A program made the translations under genes and the position numbers. Under the pieces are notes generated by a model. The model was not told where the DNA came from. It made no database searches and saw only the letters and a list, made by a program, of their open reading frames with translations. Below are positions 1-8,008 of a stretch of DNA of 55,006 nucleotides, one piece after another. The stretch lies in assembly GCA_964450715.1 (NCBI GenBank), contig CAYVFC010000046.1, forward strand, positions 1 to 55,006, read 5' to 3'. The stretch comes from CAYVFC01 sp964450715. GTDB lineage: Bacteria; Myxococcota_A; Polyangia; Polyangiales; JAFGIB01. Position 1 is the stretch's first letter. Every line of letters begins with the position of its first letter.

Positions 1-75
1 CTTCTCCTTTCACTGAGCAGCCACGATTTCGCGGCACACAACCGTTCAGGGGGGGGTAGTCGGTATCTGACCCCT

Positions 76-1212
76 CTATCCTCGCGAACTCAAAGGCGTT
101 TCAACCCGTTCGGTGCTCTGCAGGTGCAAGGTGCGGGTGGGGAAGGCGAACGAGGAGCCGGCCTTCTCGACCACCTCCATGAACTGCAGCAGCACCTCCT
201 GACGGATGAGCAAAAACTCGCCCCAGTCCGCGGTCTGGAACCAGGCCATGATCTCGATATCCAGGGAGCTGGCTCCGAAAGCCGCGAAGCGTACGTTGAC
301 CACCTCGGGCCAGATCTGGGGGTGCGCTCGCAGCACCCGCTCCAGCCCGGCCAGCACCTCGCGCATCTGCTCGGCCGTGGTCTGGTAGACCAGCCCCAGG
401 GTGCAGGAGAGCCTGAGCCGGTCGCGCGCGGCAAAGGTCTCCAGGCGCATGTCGGCCAGCCGGCCGTTGGGGATGCTGACGATGGTGCGGTCCAGGGTGC
501 GGATCCGGGTGGAGCGCAGCCCGATGGCTTCGACCGTGCCCACGAAGTCCTCGATGCGCACGAAGTCGCCCTCGCGGAAGGGCTGGTCCGCTCCGATGGA
601 AAAGGCGCCGAAGAGGTTTTCCACGGTCTTTTGCGCGGCCAGGGCAAAGGCCAGCCCGCCGATGCCCAGGCCGGCCACCAGGCTGGCCACCGGGTAGCCG
701 AGCTCGGAGAGCAGCGCCACCACTGCCATGGCGAAGACCAGCACCTTGACCGTACGCGAGGCGAGCGGCACCAGCGAGCGCGAGGCGTTGTGCTCTTCCG
801 CCCAGCTCGAACGGCTGATGACCTGGGCGGCCACGTCCACCGAGCGGGCGAGCGCCCAGAAGAAGGTGAATAGAAGCAGTGCTCTGAGCGCGTCCTTGCC
901 GAGCTGCTCGGCTGCCTGTCGCAGCTCGAGCAGCGGAAGCAGCACGAAACCGGAGGCCAGAGAGCAGGCCAGTGTCAGGGGGCCTGCCACGCGTTCGAGA
1001 AGATCGTCGTCCCAGTTGGCGGCCGTGCGGGACGCTACGCCGGACAGGATCCCGCGCAGCAAGCGGCCGAGCACCAGCCCCAGACCCCAGGCGACCAGGC
1101 AAAAGAGGGGGATGGCTGCCCATTGCCACCAGAGCAGCCCGAACGGCCCAGGATCGAGCAGCTGCGCGGGCAGGTGGTCGAGGACCGTGCTTTTCCAGAT
1201 GCTTTCGTTCAT
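76..1212 (-). CDS. MscS-family mechanosensitive ion channel
   Basis: Inner-membrane channel of the small-conductance mechanosensitive (MscS) family, expected to open under membrane tension and release solutes on osmotic downshock. The 378-residue protein has hydrophobic segments near residues 25-50, 75-95, 107-125 and 155-172. A Gly/Ala-rich pore helix follows (about 173-200, with GLGIGGLAFALAAQ), then the beta domain beginning GAFSIGADQPFREGD and a C-terminal alpha/beta domain. The start ATG at 1212 follows AGGAGG by about six bases. It stands alone and is divergent from the Dam-like gene. The extra N-terminal helices are usual for the larger MscS subfamilies; which one is not clear. Confidence 0.9.
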   Translation of the reverse strand: MNESIWKSTVLDHLPAQLLDPGPFGLLWWQWAAIPLFCLVAWGLGLVLGRLLRGILSGVASRTAANWDDDLLERVAGPLTLACSLASGFVLLPLLELRQAAEQLGKDALRALLLFTFFWALARSVDVAAQVISRSSWAEEHNASRSLVPLASRTVKVLVFAMAVVALLSELGYPVASLVAGLGIGGLAFALAAQKTVENLFGAFSIGADQPFREGDFVRIEDFVGTVEAIGLRSTRIRTLDRTIVSIPNGRLADMRLETFAARDRLRLSCTLGLVYQTTAEQMREVLAGLERVLRAHPQIWPEVVNVRFAAFGASSLDIEIMAWFQTADWGEFLLIRQEVLLQFMEVVEKAGSSFAFPTRTLHLQSTERVETPLSSRG

Positions 1213-1350
1213 TGACTCCTCCTTCTGGCTGGCAGGCGTATCGAATGCGCCGCGCCCCGAGCGCGGTGTCGCCTTCGGCCCCCCGAGAGAGGAAGCCGCA
1301 TTGCGGCCGTCCCTGTTTGACCGCGAAACCGCCTGGAATTCAACCTCCGC

Positions 1351-1416
1351 CTGTCATCTCGAACGAAGTGAGAGATCTCACTTGACGGAGATTTCTCGCT
1401 GCGCTCGAAATGACAG
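1351..1416. repeat. Intergenic imperfect inverted repeat
   Basis: Two 29-base arms (1351-1379 and 1388-1416) are inverted copies with five mismatches around an eight-base centre. The arm consensus begins CTGTCATTTCGAGCG and ends GAGAAATCTC. Related sequence recurs at 3243-3312 and, as a single arm, at 9042-9070, so this is a dispersed intergenic palindrome. The right arm ends ten bases before the Dam-like start codon, so it lies in that gene's leader. Confidence 0.8.
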
Positions 1417-1425
1417 GGGAGACGG

Positions 1426-2319
1426 ATGAACCCCATTCCTTACCAGGGCAGCAAGAGAAACCTGGCGCCCGCCATTCTCGAGCGCTTTCCCGGCGGCGTG
1501 GATACCCTCTACGAGCCATTCGCCGGCTCGGCCGCGGTCTCGCTCGCGGCCCTGAGGGCCGGCAAGGCCGCTCGCGTCCACCTCAACGACAGCCTGGAGC
1601 CGCTGATGGCGCTCTGGCGGCAAATCGTGGAGTGCCCGGAGGATATTTCATTCGCCTATGCCGAGATCTGGAACCGGCAGCAACCGGATCCCGCCGCTTG
1701 TTACGAGCGGGTGCGGGCCGAGTACAACCGCGATCCCAGCCCGGACCGGCTGCTGTTCCTGCTCGCGCGCTGCGTCAAGGGCGCCGTGCGCTTCAACGCC
1801 AATGGCGAGTTCAACCAGTCGGCAGACCGGCGCAGGCTGGGCGCGCGCCCGACGGCCATGCGGGAACGCATCGCCGTGGCCTCGCGCCTTCTTCGCGGCC
1901 GCGTACGGCTGAGCGCGGTCGACTACGCGCAGGTGCTCGGACGGGCCACGCGGCGGGATCTGGTCTACCTGGACCCGCCCTACCAGGGCACCAGCGGGAC
2001 GCGCGACCCCCGCTACCACCAGCCGCTCGATCTGGAGCGTTTTACAGGGGAGATCCGCAAGCTCACCGTTCGCAGGGTACCCTTTCTCATCAGCCTGGAC
2101 GGGCGCTGCGGGAAACGAGCCTACGGCAAACAGCTACCGCAGGAGCTGGGCTTGACCCGCATCGAGCTGCACGCGGGCCGTTCCTCGCAGGCCACGTTGT
2201 CGGGCAGGAGCGAGCACACCTATGAGTCGCTCTACTTGTCGCCTGGACTGGATACCGGAGTTCGACAGAGCCGCGGTACAGCGGCCCGCCGGACCCTGGG
2301 AAGGGTCGAAAAAAGTTAA
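1426..2319 (+). CDS. Dam-like (D12 class) N6-adenine DNA methyltransferase
   Basis: A solitary adenine-N6 DNA methyltransferase of the D12/Dam family. Residues 6-10 (YQGSK) and FAGS (32-35) form the SAM-binding start of the fold. DPPY (183-186) is the catalytic motif IV, followed by QGTSGT. LSGRSEHTYESLY near the C-terminus is also typical of the family. The family body appears to end near residue 272; the last 25 residues (from about GLDTGV) are Arg/Ser-rich and look like read-through into intergenic sequence. The start ATG at 1426 follows GGGGAG inside the repeat arm. No restriction enzyme is adjacent, so a regulatory or orphan role is more likely than restriction. Target sequence unknown. 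Confidence 0.88.
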   Translation: MNPIPYQGSKRNLAPAILERFPGGVDTLYEPFAGSAAVSLAALRAGKAARVHLNDSLEPLMALWRQIVECPEDISFAYAEIWNRQQPDPAACYERVRAEYNRDPSPDRLLFLLARCVKGAVRFNANGEFNQSADRRRLGARPTAMRERIAVASRLLRGRVRLSAVDYAQVLGRATRRDLVYLDPPYQGTSGTRDPRYHQPLDLERFTGEIRKLTVRRVPFLISLDGRCGKRAYGKQLPQELGLTRIELHAGRSSQATLSGRSEHTYESLYLSPGLDTGVRQSRGTAARRTLGRVEKS

Positions 2320-2354
2320 TTTCTTAACTCCGACCCCGGATCGCCGGATCCGGA

Positions 2355-3200
2355 TCAGGGCTTGCGGGCGGTCACCTTTACGCTGGCGATCTTGCCGGCG
2401 AGCTTGCCCGCCCAGTGCCGGGCCAGCTCCTGGTTCGCGTCGCCGGCGCAGCAGCAGGCGCCTTCGTCCGGCTTGAGCTCGGAGCCGATCAGACTCTGCA
2501 GGTGCGAGTCGTCATAGACCAGGCGGTCGGCCACCTCGACCTCGGTCAGGCCTGCATCTCGTAGGCCCTGCAGGTATGAGCTTTCGCTTATGGCTCCGGC
2601 CAGGCAGGAGGAGTACAGGTGGCGGCTCTGCTGCACCTCCGGCGGAAGGTCCTCGGCCACGATGTCCGAGACCAGCATGGTGCCGCCGGGCCTGAGCACC
2701 CGGGCGATCTCGCCGAAAACGCGATGCTTCTCCGGGGAGAGGTTGATCACGCAGTTGGAGATGACCCAGTCCACGCTGTCGCTGTCTACCGGCAGCTGCT
2801 CGATGATGCCCTTGCGCACCTCTACGTTGTCCAGGCCCGCCGCGGCGATGTTCTCCCGGGCGCGCGCGATCATGTCGTCGGTCATGTCCACGCCGATGAC
2901 CCGACCCGAGGGGCCGACCTTTTTCGCGGCCAGCAGCAGATCGATCCCGGCGCCCGACCCGAGATCGAGCACCACCTGGCCGGGCTGTATTTTGGAGAAG
3001 GCGAGCGGATTGCCGCAGCCGAAGGAATTGACGACGGCGTCCTCGGGAAGCGCTGCCACCTCCTCGGCCGTGTAGCCGGCCAGCTTGGCGGCCACGCCTT
3101 TGGGCACCGCGGGGCCCCCACAGCAGCTGTTACCGGGTTTGTTGACCGCGTCTGCGTAGTCGGCGGAAACGTTTCGACGGATGGTGTCGGTGTCTGCCAT
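2355..3200 (-). CDS. arsM: Arsenite S-adenosylmethionine methyltransferase
   Basis: Methylates As(III) using SAM, a cytoplasmic detoxification step. The Rossmann SAM motif is LDLGSGAGID (78-87). The three conserved As-binding cysteines are present: C62 (SFGCGNP), C150 (ISNCVINL) and C199 (SSCLAGA). An N-terminal SCCGG and a C-terminal CCC are extra thiols common in the family. I chose the ATG at 3198-3200 because AGGAGA lies just upstream; an in-frame start eight codons earlier has no ribosome-binding site. The 281-residue length is usual. It is divergent from arsR, with the ArsR operator between them, so arsenite-inducible expression is likely. It ends 35 bases from the convergent methylase gene. 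Confidence 0.95.
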   Translation of the reverse strand: MADTDTIRRNVSADYADAVNKPGNSCCGGPAVPKGVAAKLAGYTAEEVAALPEDAVVNSFGCGNPLAFSKIQPGQVVLDLGSGAGIDLLLAAKKVGPSGRVIGVDMTDDMIARARENIAAAGLDNVEVRKGIIEQLPVDSDSVDWVISNCVINLSPEKHRVFGEIARVLRPGGTMLVSDIVAEDLPPEVQQSRHLYSSCLAGAISESSYLQGLRDAGLTEVEVADRLVYDDSHLQSLIGSELKPDEGACCCAGDANQELARHWAGKLAGKIASVKVTARKP

Positions 3201-3242
3201 GCGTTTCTCCTGAGGGGCTTCCATTATTACTGATATTTCGCG

Positions 3243-3312
3243 CTGTCATTTCGAGGAGCCGCAGGCGACGAGAAACCCCATTACGAGATTTCTCGCTTTG
3301 CTCGCAATGACA
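3243..3312. repeat. Intergenic imperfect inverted repeat, second copy
   Basis: The left arm starts CTGTCATTTCGAG at 3243. The right arm, read on the minus strand, gives CATGTCATTGCGAGC...GAGAAATCTCG. Same family as the repeat at 1351-1416. It sits in the arsM-arsR intergenic region, between the arsM start and the ArsR operator. Confidence 0.7.
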
Positions 3313-3360
3313 TGTCCAGAGACCTTAGAGACCTTCCCAGAGTACTTTTTTCGGGTTGGT

Positions 3361-3396
3361 ACTTGTATATAACCGCTTATACGGTTATACGCAAGT
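3361..3396. promoter_or_regulatory. Probable ArsR operator (36-bp interrupted palindrome)
   Basis: Outer arms ACTTG (3361-3365) and CAAGT (3392-3396) and inner arms TATAACCG (3368-3375) and CGGTTATA (3382-3389) share one centre at 3378.5, a two-fold symmetry typical of a site for a dimeric ArsR-type repressor. It lies 24 bases before the arsR start, in the divergent arsM/arsR region. Autoregulation of arsR and co-control of arsM are inferred. Confidence 0.75.
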
Positions 3397-3419
3397 AGAG
3401 AGGGACAAGATATTCGATC

Positions 3420-3773
3420 ATGCGCCCACTTATCAACGGGCTCAAAGCGCTTGCGGACGAGACGCGGCTTCAGATGCTCGGTCTTTTGCTAGAGCACGGC
3501 GAGCTGTGCGTCTGCGACTTCGTCGAGGTGTTGGGCATCACGCAATCCAAAGCCTCGCGGCACCTCAGGTACCTGGTAAACGCCGGCCTTCTCGCGGATC
3601 GTCGTGAGGCGGTCTGGGTCTACTTCCGCATCGCCGAGGCGCCCGGTCCCGAGCAGGCCAGGTTGCTCGAGGCCCTGCCGTCGCTACTTCCCGACCCGTT
3701 TCCAGCGGAGCTCAGCGACAGGCTCGCGCAATGGAAAGCGCGCAAAGAGCGGGGTTGCGGCTGCCGCGAGTAA
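3420..3773 (+). CDS. arsR: ArsR-family arsenic-responsive repressor
   Basis: Winged-helix repressor released from DNA by arsenite. The metalloid-binding motif ELCVCDF (28-34, C30 and C32) lies in the recognition region, followed by the HTH GITQSKASRHLRYL. A C-terminal Gly-Cys-Gly-Cys (C113, C115) may add a third thiol ligand. 117 residues is usual. A GAGAGGGA ribosome-binding site is rather far (about 15 bases) from the ATG. A strong palindrome lies just upstream. The matching exporter gene (ACR3, 10904) is 7 kb away rather than in the same operon. Confidence 0.93.
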   Translation: MRPLINGLKALADETRLQMLGLLLEHGELCVCDFVEVLGITQSKASRHLRYLVNAGLLADRREAVWVYFRIAEAPGPEQARLLEALPSLLPDPFPAELSDRLAQWKARKERGCGCRE

Positions 3774-3894
3774 TCGCGGTTTTCTCGGCGCGGCAGAGGC
3801 GACGGCCGAGCTTCCTTGCCGCTGCTGGCTCTTCCGGCTACGGTTCGACCCTCTGGCGCAGATCGCGCGATAACGACGCGCTCCGGGGTGGTGG

Positions 3895-4833
3895 ATGAAA
3901 GAACCGAACGATCCGCAGTTCTACCGCGGTCTGCTCGATAGCCTGCTGGAGGGAGTCTACTTCGTAGACCGCGACCGGCGCATCTCTTACTGGAACCGGG
4001 GAGCGGAACAGCTCACCGGTTACGCAGCCTCCGAGGTTGTGGGGCTTCACTGCTACGACGAGGTGCTGGTGCACACAGACGAGCAGGGACACCCCCTGTG
4101 TAACTCACCCGACTGTCCGGCGACTCGGGTCATGGACGAAGACGTACCGCGCGAGGAGCTGGTCTACCTCCGCCACCGGGACGGCCACCGGGTGCCCGCG
4201 CTCACCCGCATTTCGCCCATGCACGAGAAGAAGGGGAGGGTAGTGGGCGCGGTGGAGCTGTTTACCGACGGCAGTCGCAGACTCGAGGAGCGCAAGCGCC
4301 TGCAGGTGCTGGAGAAGGCCGCTCTGATCGATCCGTTGACCGGAGTCGGAAACCGTCGTTACGGCGAGATGATTTTACAGGACCGGCTGAGCAACCTGGA
4401 CCGTTACGGGCTCGCCTTCAGCGTCGTGTTGGCCGACGTCGACCGCTTCAAGCAGATCAACGACAGGCTCGGACACGCCGCCGGGGACGCCGCGCTGCGC
4501 ATGGTGGCCTCGACGTTTCGGCACAGCATCCGCGCCTCGGACGTAGTGGCGCGTTGGGGCGGTGACGAGTTCCTGGTCATCCTCACCGGTTGTCTGGGGC
4601 CCGATCTGGAGAAGCACGTGCAGAAGATGCGCCGACTGGTGGAAGAGTCGGGGACCGAGGTGAGCGCGGGCATAGTCAAGGTGACCGTGTCCATGGGCGC
4701 GGTACCGGTTCCGTCCGCTTCCGTCACGCCCGAGCAGCTCGTCGCCCGCGCCGACGAGCTGCTCTATCAGGCCAAGAAGCGGGGCCGCAACCGGGTCAAG
4801 ACCGACAAGGCGGCCATGAAGGCCTGCGGCTAG
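3895..4833 (+). CDS. PAS-GGDEF diguanylate cyclase
   Basis: Predicted cytoplasmic enzyme making cyclic di-GMP from GTP under PAS-domain control. The PAS domain spans about residues 8-125. It contains spaced cysteines C53, C69 and C74 (HPLCNSPDC), a pattern seen in PAS domains that may bind a cofactor or sense redox. A short coiled linker (about 126-145) leads to the GGDEF domain (DPLTGVGNRR from 146). The active-site GGDEF is at 222-226, and a product-inhibition I-site RASD (213-216) lies exactly five residues before it, so both activity and feedback control look intact. No EAL domain is present. It ends 35 bases before the metallophosphoesterase gene. The signal sensed is unknown. Confidence 0.9.
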   Translation: MKEPNDPQFYRGLLDSLLEGVYFVDRDRRISYWNRGAEQLTGYAASEVVGLHCYDEVLVHTDEQGHPLCNSPDCPATRVMDEDVPREELVYLRHRDGHRVPALTRISPMHEKKGRVVGAVELFTDGSRRLEERKRLQVLEKAALIDPLTGVGNRRYGEMILQDRLSNLDRYGLAFSVVLADVDRFKQINDRLGHAAGDAALRMVASTFRHSIRASDVVARWGGDEFLVILTGCLGPDLEKHVQKMRRLVEESGTEVSAGIVKVTVSMGAVPVPSASVTPEQLVARADELLYQAKKRGRNRVKTDKAAMKACG

Positions 4834-4868
4834 AGCACCGCGCGGTCGTCCCTTTCGTTTGGCCAGGT

Positions 4869-5987
4869 ATGTTCGGCACGGTCCTGACGGCGGCCTTTAC
4901 GGCGCTACTGCTTTACGTTTTCTATCGCGTATCCTCGCTGCCATTTCTCTCGGGCCGCGTCTCCCGCCAGGCCCTGCTCGCGGTGGGCGGCGTCTTCTGG
5001 GCCGTTTTCTTTCTGGCCCGGGTCTACGGGCACCATGGCACCGGGCCCGTGGCCCTGGTGTTGGAACAGGCCGGCATGACGCTTCTGGGAACGGTTTTCG
5101 TTACCTCGGCCGCGCTTCTGGCCGCCGACCTGGCCACGCTTTTCGGATTTCTGTTTAACAGGTGGGTGGCCGCGCTGCGCTCCGGAGCGCTCGGCGCCGG
5201 GATCCTGCTCTCGGTCATCGCTCTGGTGCAGGGGCATCGCGTTCCCGAGGTCGTTTCCCACCAGGTCGCGCTGGCCGATCTGCCGGCCGAGCTCGACGGC
5301 GCGGTGCTGGTCGCTGTTTCGGACGCGCACCTGGGCGCGGTTTTAGGGCAGGAGTGGTTCACCGAGCGGGTCGCCCAGATCCGCGCGCTCCGGCCAGACC
5401 TGGTGGCGTTTCTGGGCGACATGTTCGAAGGGCACGGGCACGCGCCCCCGAAGATTCCGGGCCTGCGCGAGCTCGAGGCGCCGCTAGGCAAATGGTTCGT
5501 CGAGGGCAATCACGAGTCGCACGGGCACGGCGACGGCAGCAGCCGGGCATTGCGCGAGGCAGGGTTCCGGCTGCTCGACGACCGGTGGCAACAGATCGCG
5601 CCGGGCCTGATCGCGGCCGGGGTGAGCGACCTGACCACGCACCGGCGCCGCAACCGCCGGGGCGATCCGCTCGGGCGGGCGCTCGGCGGCCGGCCGGCCG
5701 GGGCTACGCTGCTGTTCTCGCATACGCCCTGGCAGGCCGAACGCGCCGCGCGGGCCGGCGTGGGGCTCATGCTCTCGGGCCACACCCACGGCGGGCAGAT
5801 CTGGCCTTTTGGGTATTTGGTTCAAACCAGGTACCCGCTGCTCGCCGGTCGCTACGAGGTAGAGGGGATGGCCGTCATCGTCAGCCGCGGCGTGGGTACC
5901 TGGGGCCCGCGCATGCGGCTCTGGCGGCCGGGCGAGATCTTGAAGATCACGCTGAGAAACGATACCCAACCCAGACCGGGAGGCTAG
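4869..5987 (+). CDS. Membrane-anchored calcineurin-like metallophosphoesterase
   Basis: Four N-terminal hydrophobic segments (about 1-20, 35-52, 70-95 and 102-120) anchor a binuclear metallophosphoesterase domain. Metal ligands visible are D152/H154 (SDAHLG), D184 (LGDMFEG), N214/H215 (EGNHE), H285 (FSHTP) and H305/H307 (GHTHGGQ). This fits the family that includes YaeI-type phosphodiesterases, which often act on lipid-linked phosphates; the substrate here cannot be read from sequence. I chose the ATG at 4869 because the frame upstream overlaps the GGDEF gene with unrelated residues. The protein is then 372 residues. Probably co-transcribed with the cyclase before it and the methyltransferase after it. 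Confidence 0.88.
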   Translation: MFGTVLTAAFTALLLYVFYRVSSLPFLSGRVSRQALLAVGGVFWAVFFLARVYGHHGTGPVALVLEQAGMTLLGTVFVTSAALLAADLATLFGFLFNRWVAALRSGALGAGILLSVIALVQGHRVPEVVSHQVALADLPAELDGAVLVAVSDAHLGAVLGQEWFTERVAQIRALRPDLVAFLGDMFEGHGHAPPKIPGLRELEAPLGKWFVEGNHESHGHGDGSSRALREAGFRLLDDRWQQIAPGLIAAGVSDLTTHRRRNRRGDPLGRALGGRPAGATLLFSHTPWQAERAARAGVGLMLSGHTHGGQIWPFGYLVQTRYPLLAGRYEVEGMAVIVSRGVGTWGPRMRLWRPGEILKITLRNDTQPRPGG

Positions 5988-6015
5988 AGACAGCCCCCGC
6001 ACCGGAGCGATCGAG

Positions 6016-6780
6016 ATGAGCGGAGACGACGAGCGATTCTGGGATATTTTCTTCGAGGTCTACGCGGCGCTTCCCAGGCAGGGCCCGGGCAACCGCGCCT
6101 GCGCGGAGCGGGCGTTGGGGCTCTGTCGCGATCTGCCGCCCGAGCCCCGTATCCTGGACCTGGGCTGCGGCGTGGGCGGGCAGACACTGCACCTGGCCGA
6201 GCTCACCCGCGGCAGCATCGTGGCCATCGACCGGCATACGCCCTGGATCGAACAACTGCAACGCACCGCCCAGGACCGCGGTCTTCAAGAGCGTATCAGA
6301 CCGGTGGTGGCCGACATGGCTCAGCCTCCCTGCCGGCCGGAAAGCTTCGATCTGGTCTGGTCCGAGGGGGCGCTATACAACCTCGGCATCGAGACGGCGC
6401 TTCAGGTGTGTCGCGCCATGCTCCGGCCGGGCGGCAGCCTGGCCTTCACCGACGCGGTCTGGCTAAAAGAGGATCCGCCGGCCGAGGTGCGGGATGCATT
6501 CGACCTAGACTACCCGACCATGGGTCGGGCCGAACAGGCGGCCGCCGCGGTCGAGCGCGCCGGCTTCGAGCTGCTGGACCGCTTCACCCTGCCCGATCAG
6601 GCCTGGTGGGACGATTTCTACGGGCCCATGGAGAAACGCTTGGCAGAGCTCCGGCAAAGATACGCCGGAGACAGCGAGGCGCTCGGAGTGCTGGAGCAGA
6701 TCGGCCGCGAGGTGGAGCTACATCGCCTTTACTCGGACTACTACGGCTACGAGTTCTTTGTGGCGCAGCGAAGGCAGTAG
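6016..6780 (+). CDS. Class I SAM-dependent methyltransferase
   Basis: A 254-residue Rossmann-fold methyltransferase. Motif I is LDLGCGVGGQ (about 47-56), the acidic ribose-binding residue is in VAIDRHT, and a post-motif PGGSLAFTDAVW strand follows. The C-terminal half (DQAWWDDFYGPMEKRL) is like small-molecule or quinone-type methyltransferases, but the substrate is not identifiable. The start ATG at 6016 follows GGAG. It is 28 bases after the metallophosphoesterase, so probably the same transcript. Confidence 0.8.
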   Translation: MSGDDERFWDIFFEVYAALPRQGPGNRACAERALGLCRDLPPEPRILDLGCGVGGQTLHLAELTRGSIVAIDRHTPWIEQLQRTAQDRGLQERIRPVVADMAQPPCRPESFDLVWSEGALYNLGIETALQVCRAMLRPGGSLAFTDAVWLKEDPPAEVRDAFDLDYPTMGRAEQAAAAVERAGFELLDRFTLPDQAWWDDFYGPMEKRLAELRQRYAGDSEALGVLEQIGREVELHRLYSDYYGYEFFVAQRRQ

Positions 6781-6829
6781 ACGGGCTGGCGTCGTAGGGG
6801 AGGGGCTTGCCCTCTCCCGCAGTTCGCCC

Positions 6830-7903
6830 TCAATCGCCCTCTTTCCAGCGTCGCAGCCGGGAGGCCTCGTCGTAAAGCTGTCCCCAGACCCGCCCGGACT
6901 TGCGGCGCAGCCGCGCGTCGTGCCGGATCTCGAAGGCCCGCGCTTCTTTCTCCAGCTTGTGCAGGTGCTCCAGACGATCGGCGTCGAGCTGGCCCTCGGC
7001 CACCGCCTGTCTGACGGCGCAGCCGGGTTCGTCGTGGTGGCGGCAGTCGCGAAAGCGGCAGCCGGCGGCCAGCTCCGCGATATCGTCGAATACCGCGTTC
7101 AACCCCTCGTCGTCGCAGAGCTGAAGCTCCCTCATGCCCGGGGTGTCGAGCAGCAGCCCCCCGCCGGGCAGCAGCACCAGCTGCCGGTGGCTGGTGACGT
7201 GGCAGCCGCGGCCATCGCTCGCGCGCACTTCTCCGGTGGCCATAAGCTGTTCGCCGCACAGCGCGTTGACCATGGTGGACTTACCTGCGCCCGAGGAGCC
7301 GACCAGCGCCGCGGTCATTCCGGGCTCGATCCGCCCCCGCACCGCTTCCAGCCCCTCGGCCCGGAGCGCGCTGGTCAGATGCACGGGCGCGCCGCCGGCT
7401 CGCGCCTCGACCTCGCTCAGGCGGACGTCGACGTCCCGACCGACGTCAGCCTTGTTCAGGATGACCTCGGGTCGAGCGCCGCTGGCCAGGATGAGGGCCA
7501 GGTAGCGCTCGATGCGCCGCGGGTTGTAGTCGGCATCCAGACCGCAGACCACGAAGACCAGGTCCAGGTTGGCCGCGATCACCTGCTCGCCGGTCGCGCG
7601 GCCCGCGGCCGCGCGCAGGAACACCGTCCGGCGCCCGAGCACCCGATCGATGACCGAGACGCCGTCCGGATCCGGAGCACCGCGCAGCACCACCCAGTCG
7701 CCCACGCCGGGAAGCGCCTGGCCCTCGAGCTGTTCCCGCAGCCGTCCGGCCAGCTGGGCCTGGCCCGCGCCCGCGCTCGACCAGACCTCGTAGCCGCCCC
7801 GGTGCTCGGCTGCGATGCGAGCCGGGACGGCTTCGCCGGGTAGCGGGGCTTTTAGCTGCTTCTCGAAAAACGGGCTGAAGCCGAGTGCCGATAATTCGTA
7901 CAC
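6830..7903 (-). CDS. rsgA: Ribosome small-subunit GTPase RsgA
   Basis: Circularly permuted GTPase that assists late 30S maturation. An N-terminal OB fold precedes the permuted motifs: G4 NKAD (150-153), then G1 GSSGAGKST (202-210) and G3 DTPG (253-256). A zinc-binding C-terminal element has C282, C287, H289 and C295. The start codon is GTG at 7903, preceded by AAAGGA at suitable spacing; the ATYELSALGF-like N-terminus is normal for the family. Length 357. It converges with the methyltransferase on its left and is divergent from the gene on its right. Confidence 0.95.
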   Translation of the reverse strand: MYELSALGFSPFFEKQLKAPLPGEAVPARIAAEHRGGYEVWSSAGAGQAQLAGRLREQLEGQALPGVGDWVVLRGAPDPDGVSVIDRVLGRRTVFLRAAAGRATGEQVIAANLDLVFVVCGLDADYNPRRIERYLALILASGARPEVILNKADVGRDVDVRLSEVEARAGGAPVHLTSALRAEGLEAVRGRIEPGMTAALVGSSGAGKSTMVNALCGEQLMATGEVRASDGRGCHVTSHRQLVLLPGGGLLLDTPGMRELQLCDDEGLNAVFDDIAELAAGCRFRDCRHHDEPGCAVRQAVAEGQLDADRLEHLHKLEKEARAFEIRHDARLRRKSGRVWGQLYDEASRLRRWKEGD

Positions 7904-8008
7904 GAGGATTCCTTTCCGCGACTCTCCCTATTATGGAACCGGCCCGGTAGAAAGCGACGGAGAATTTACAACGGTCGTCAAATCCGAAGGGGTACAATCA
8001 AGGGTGCC

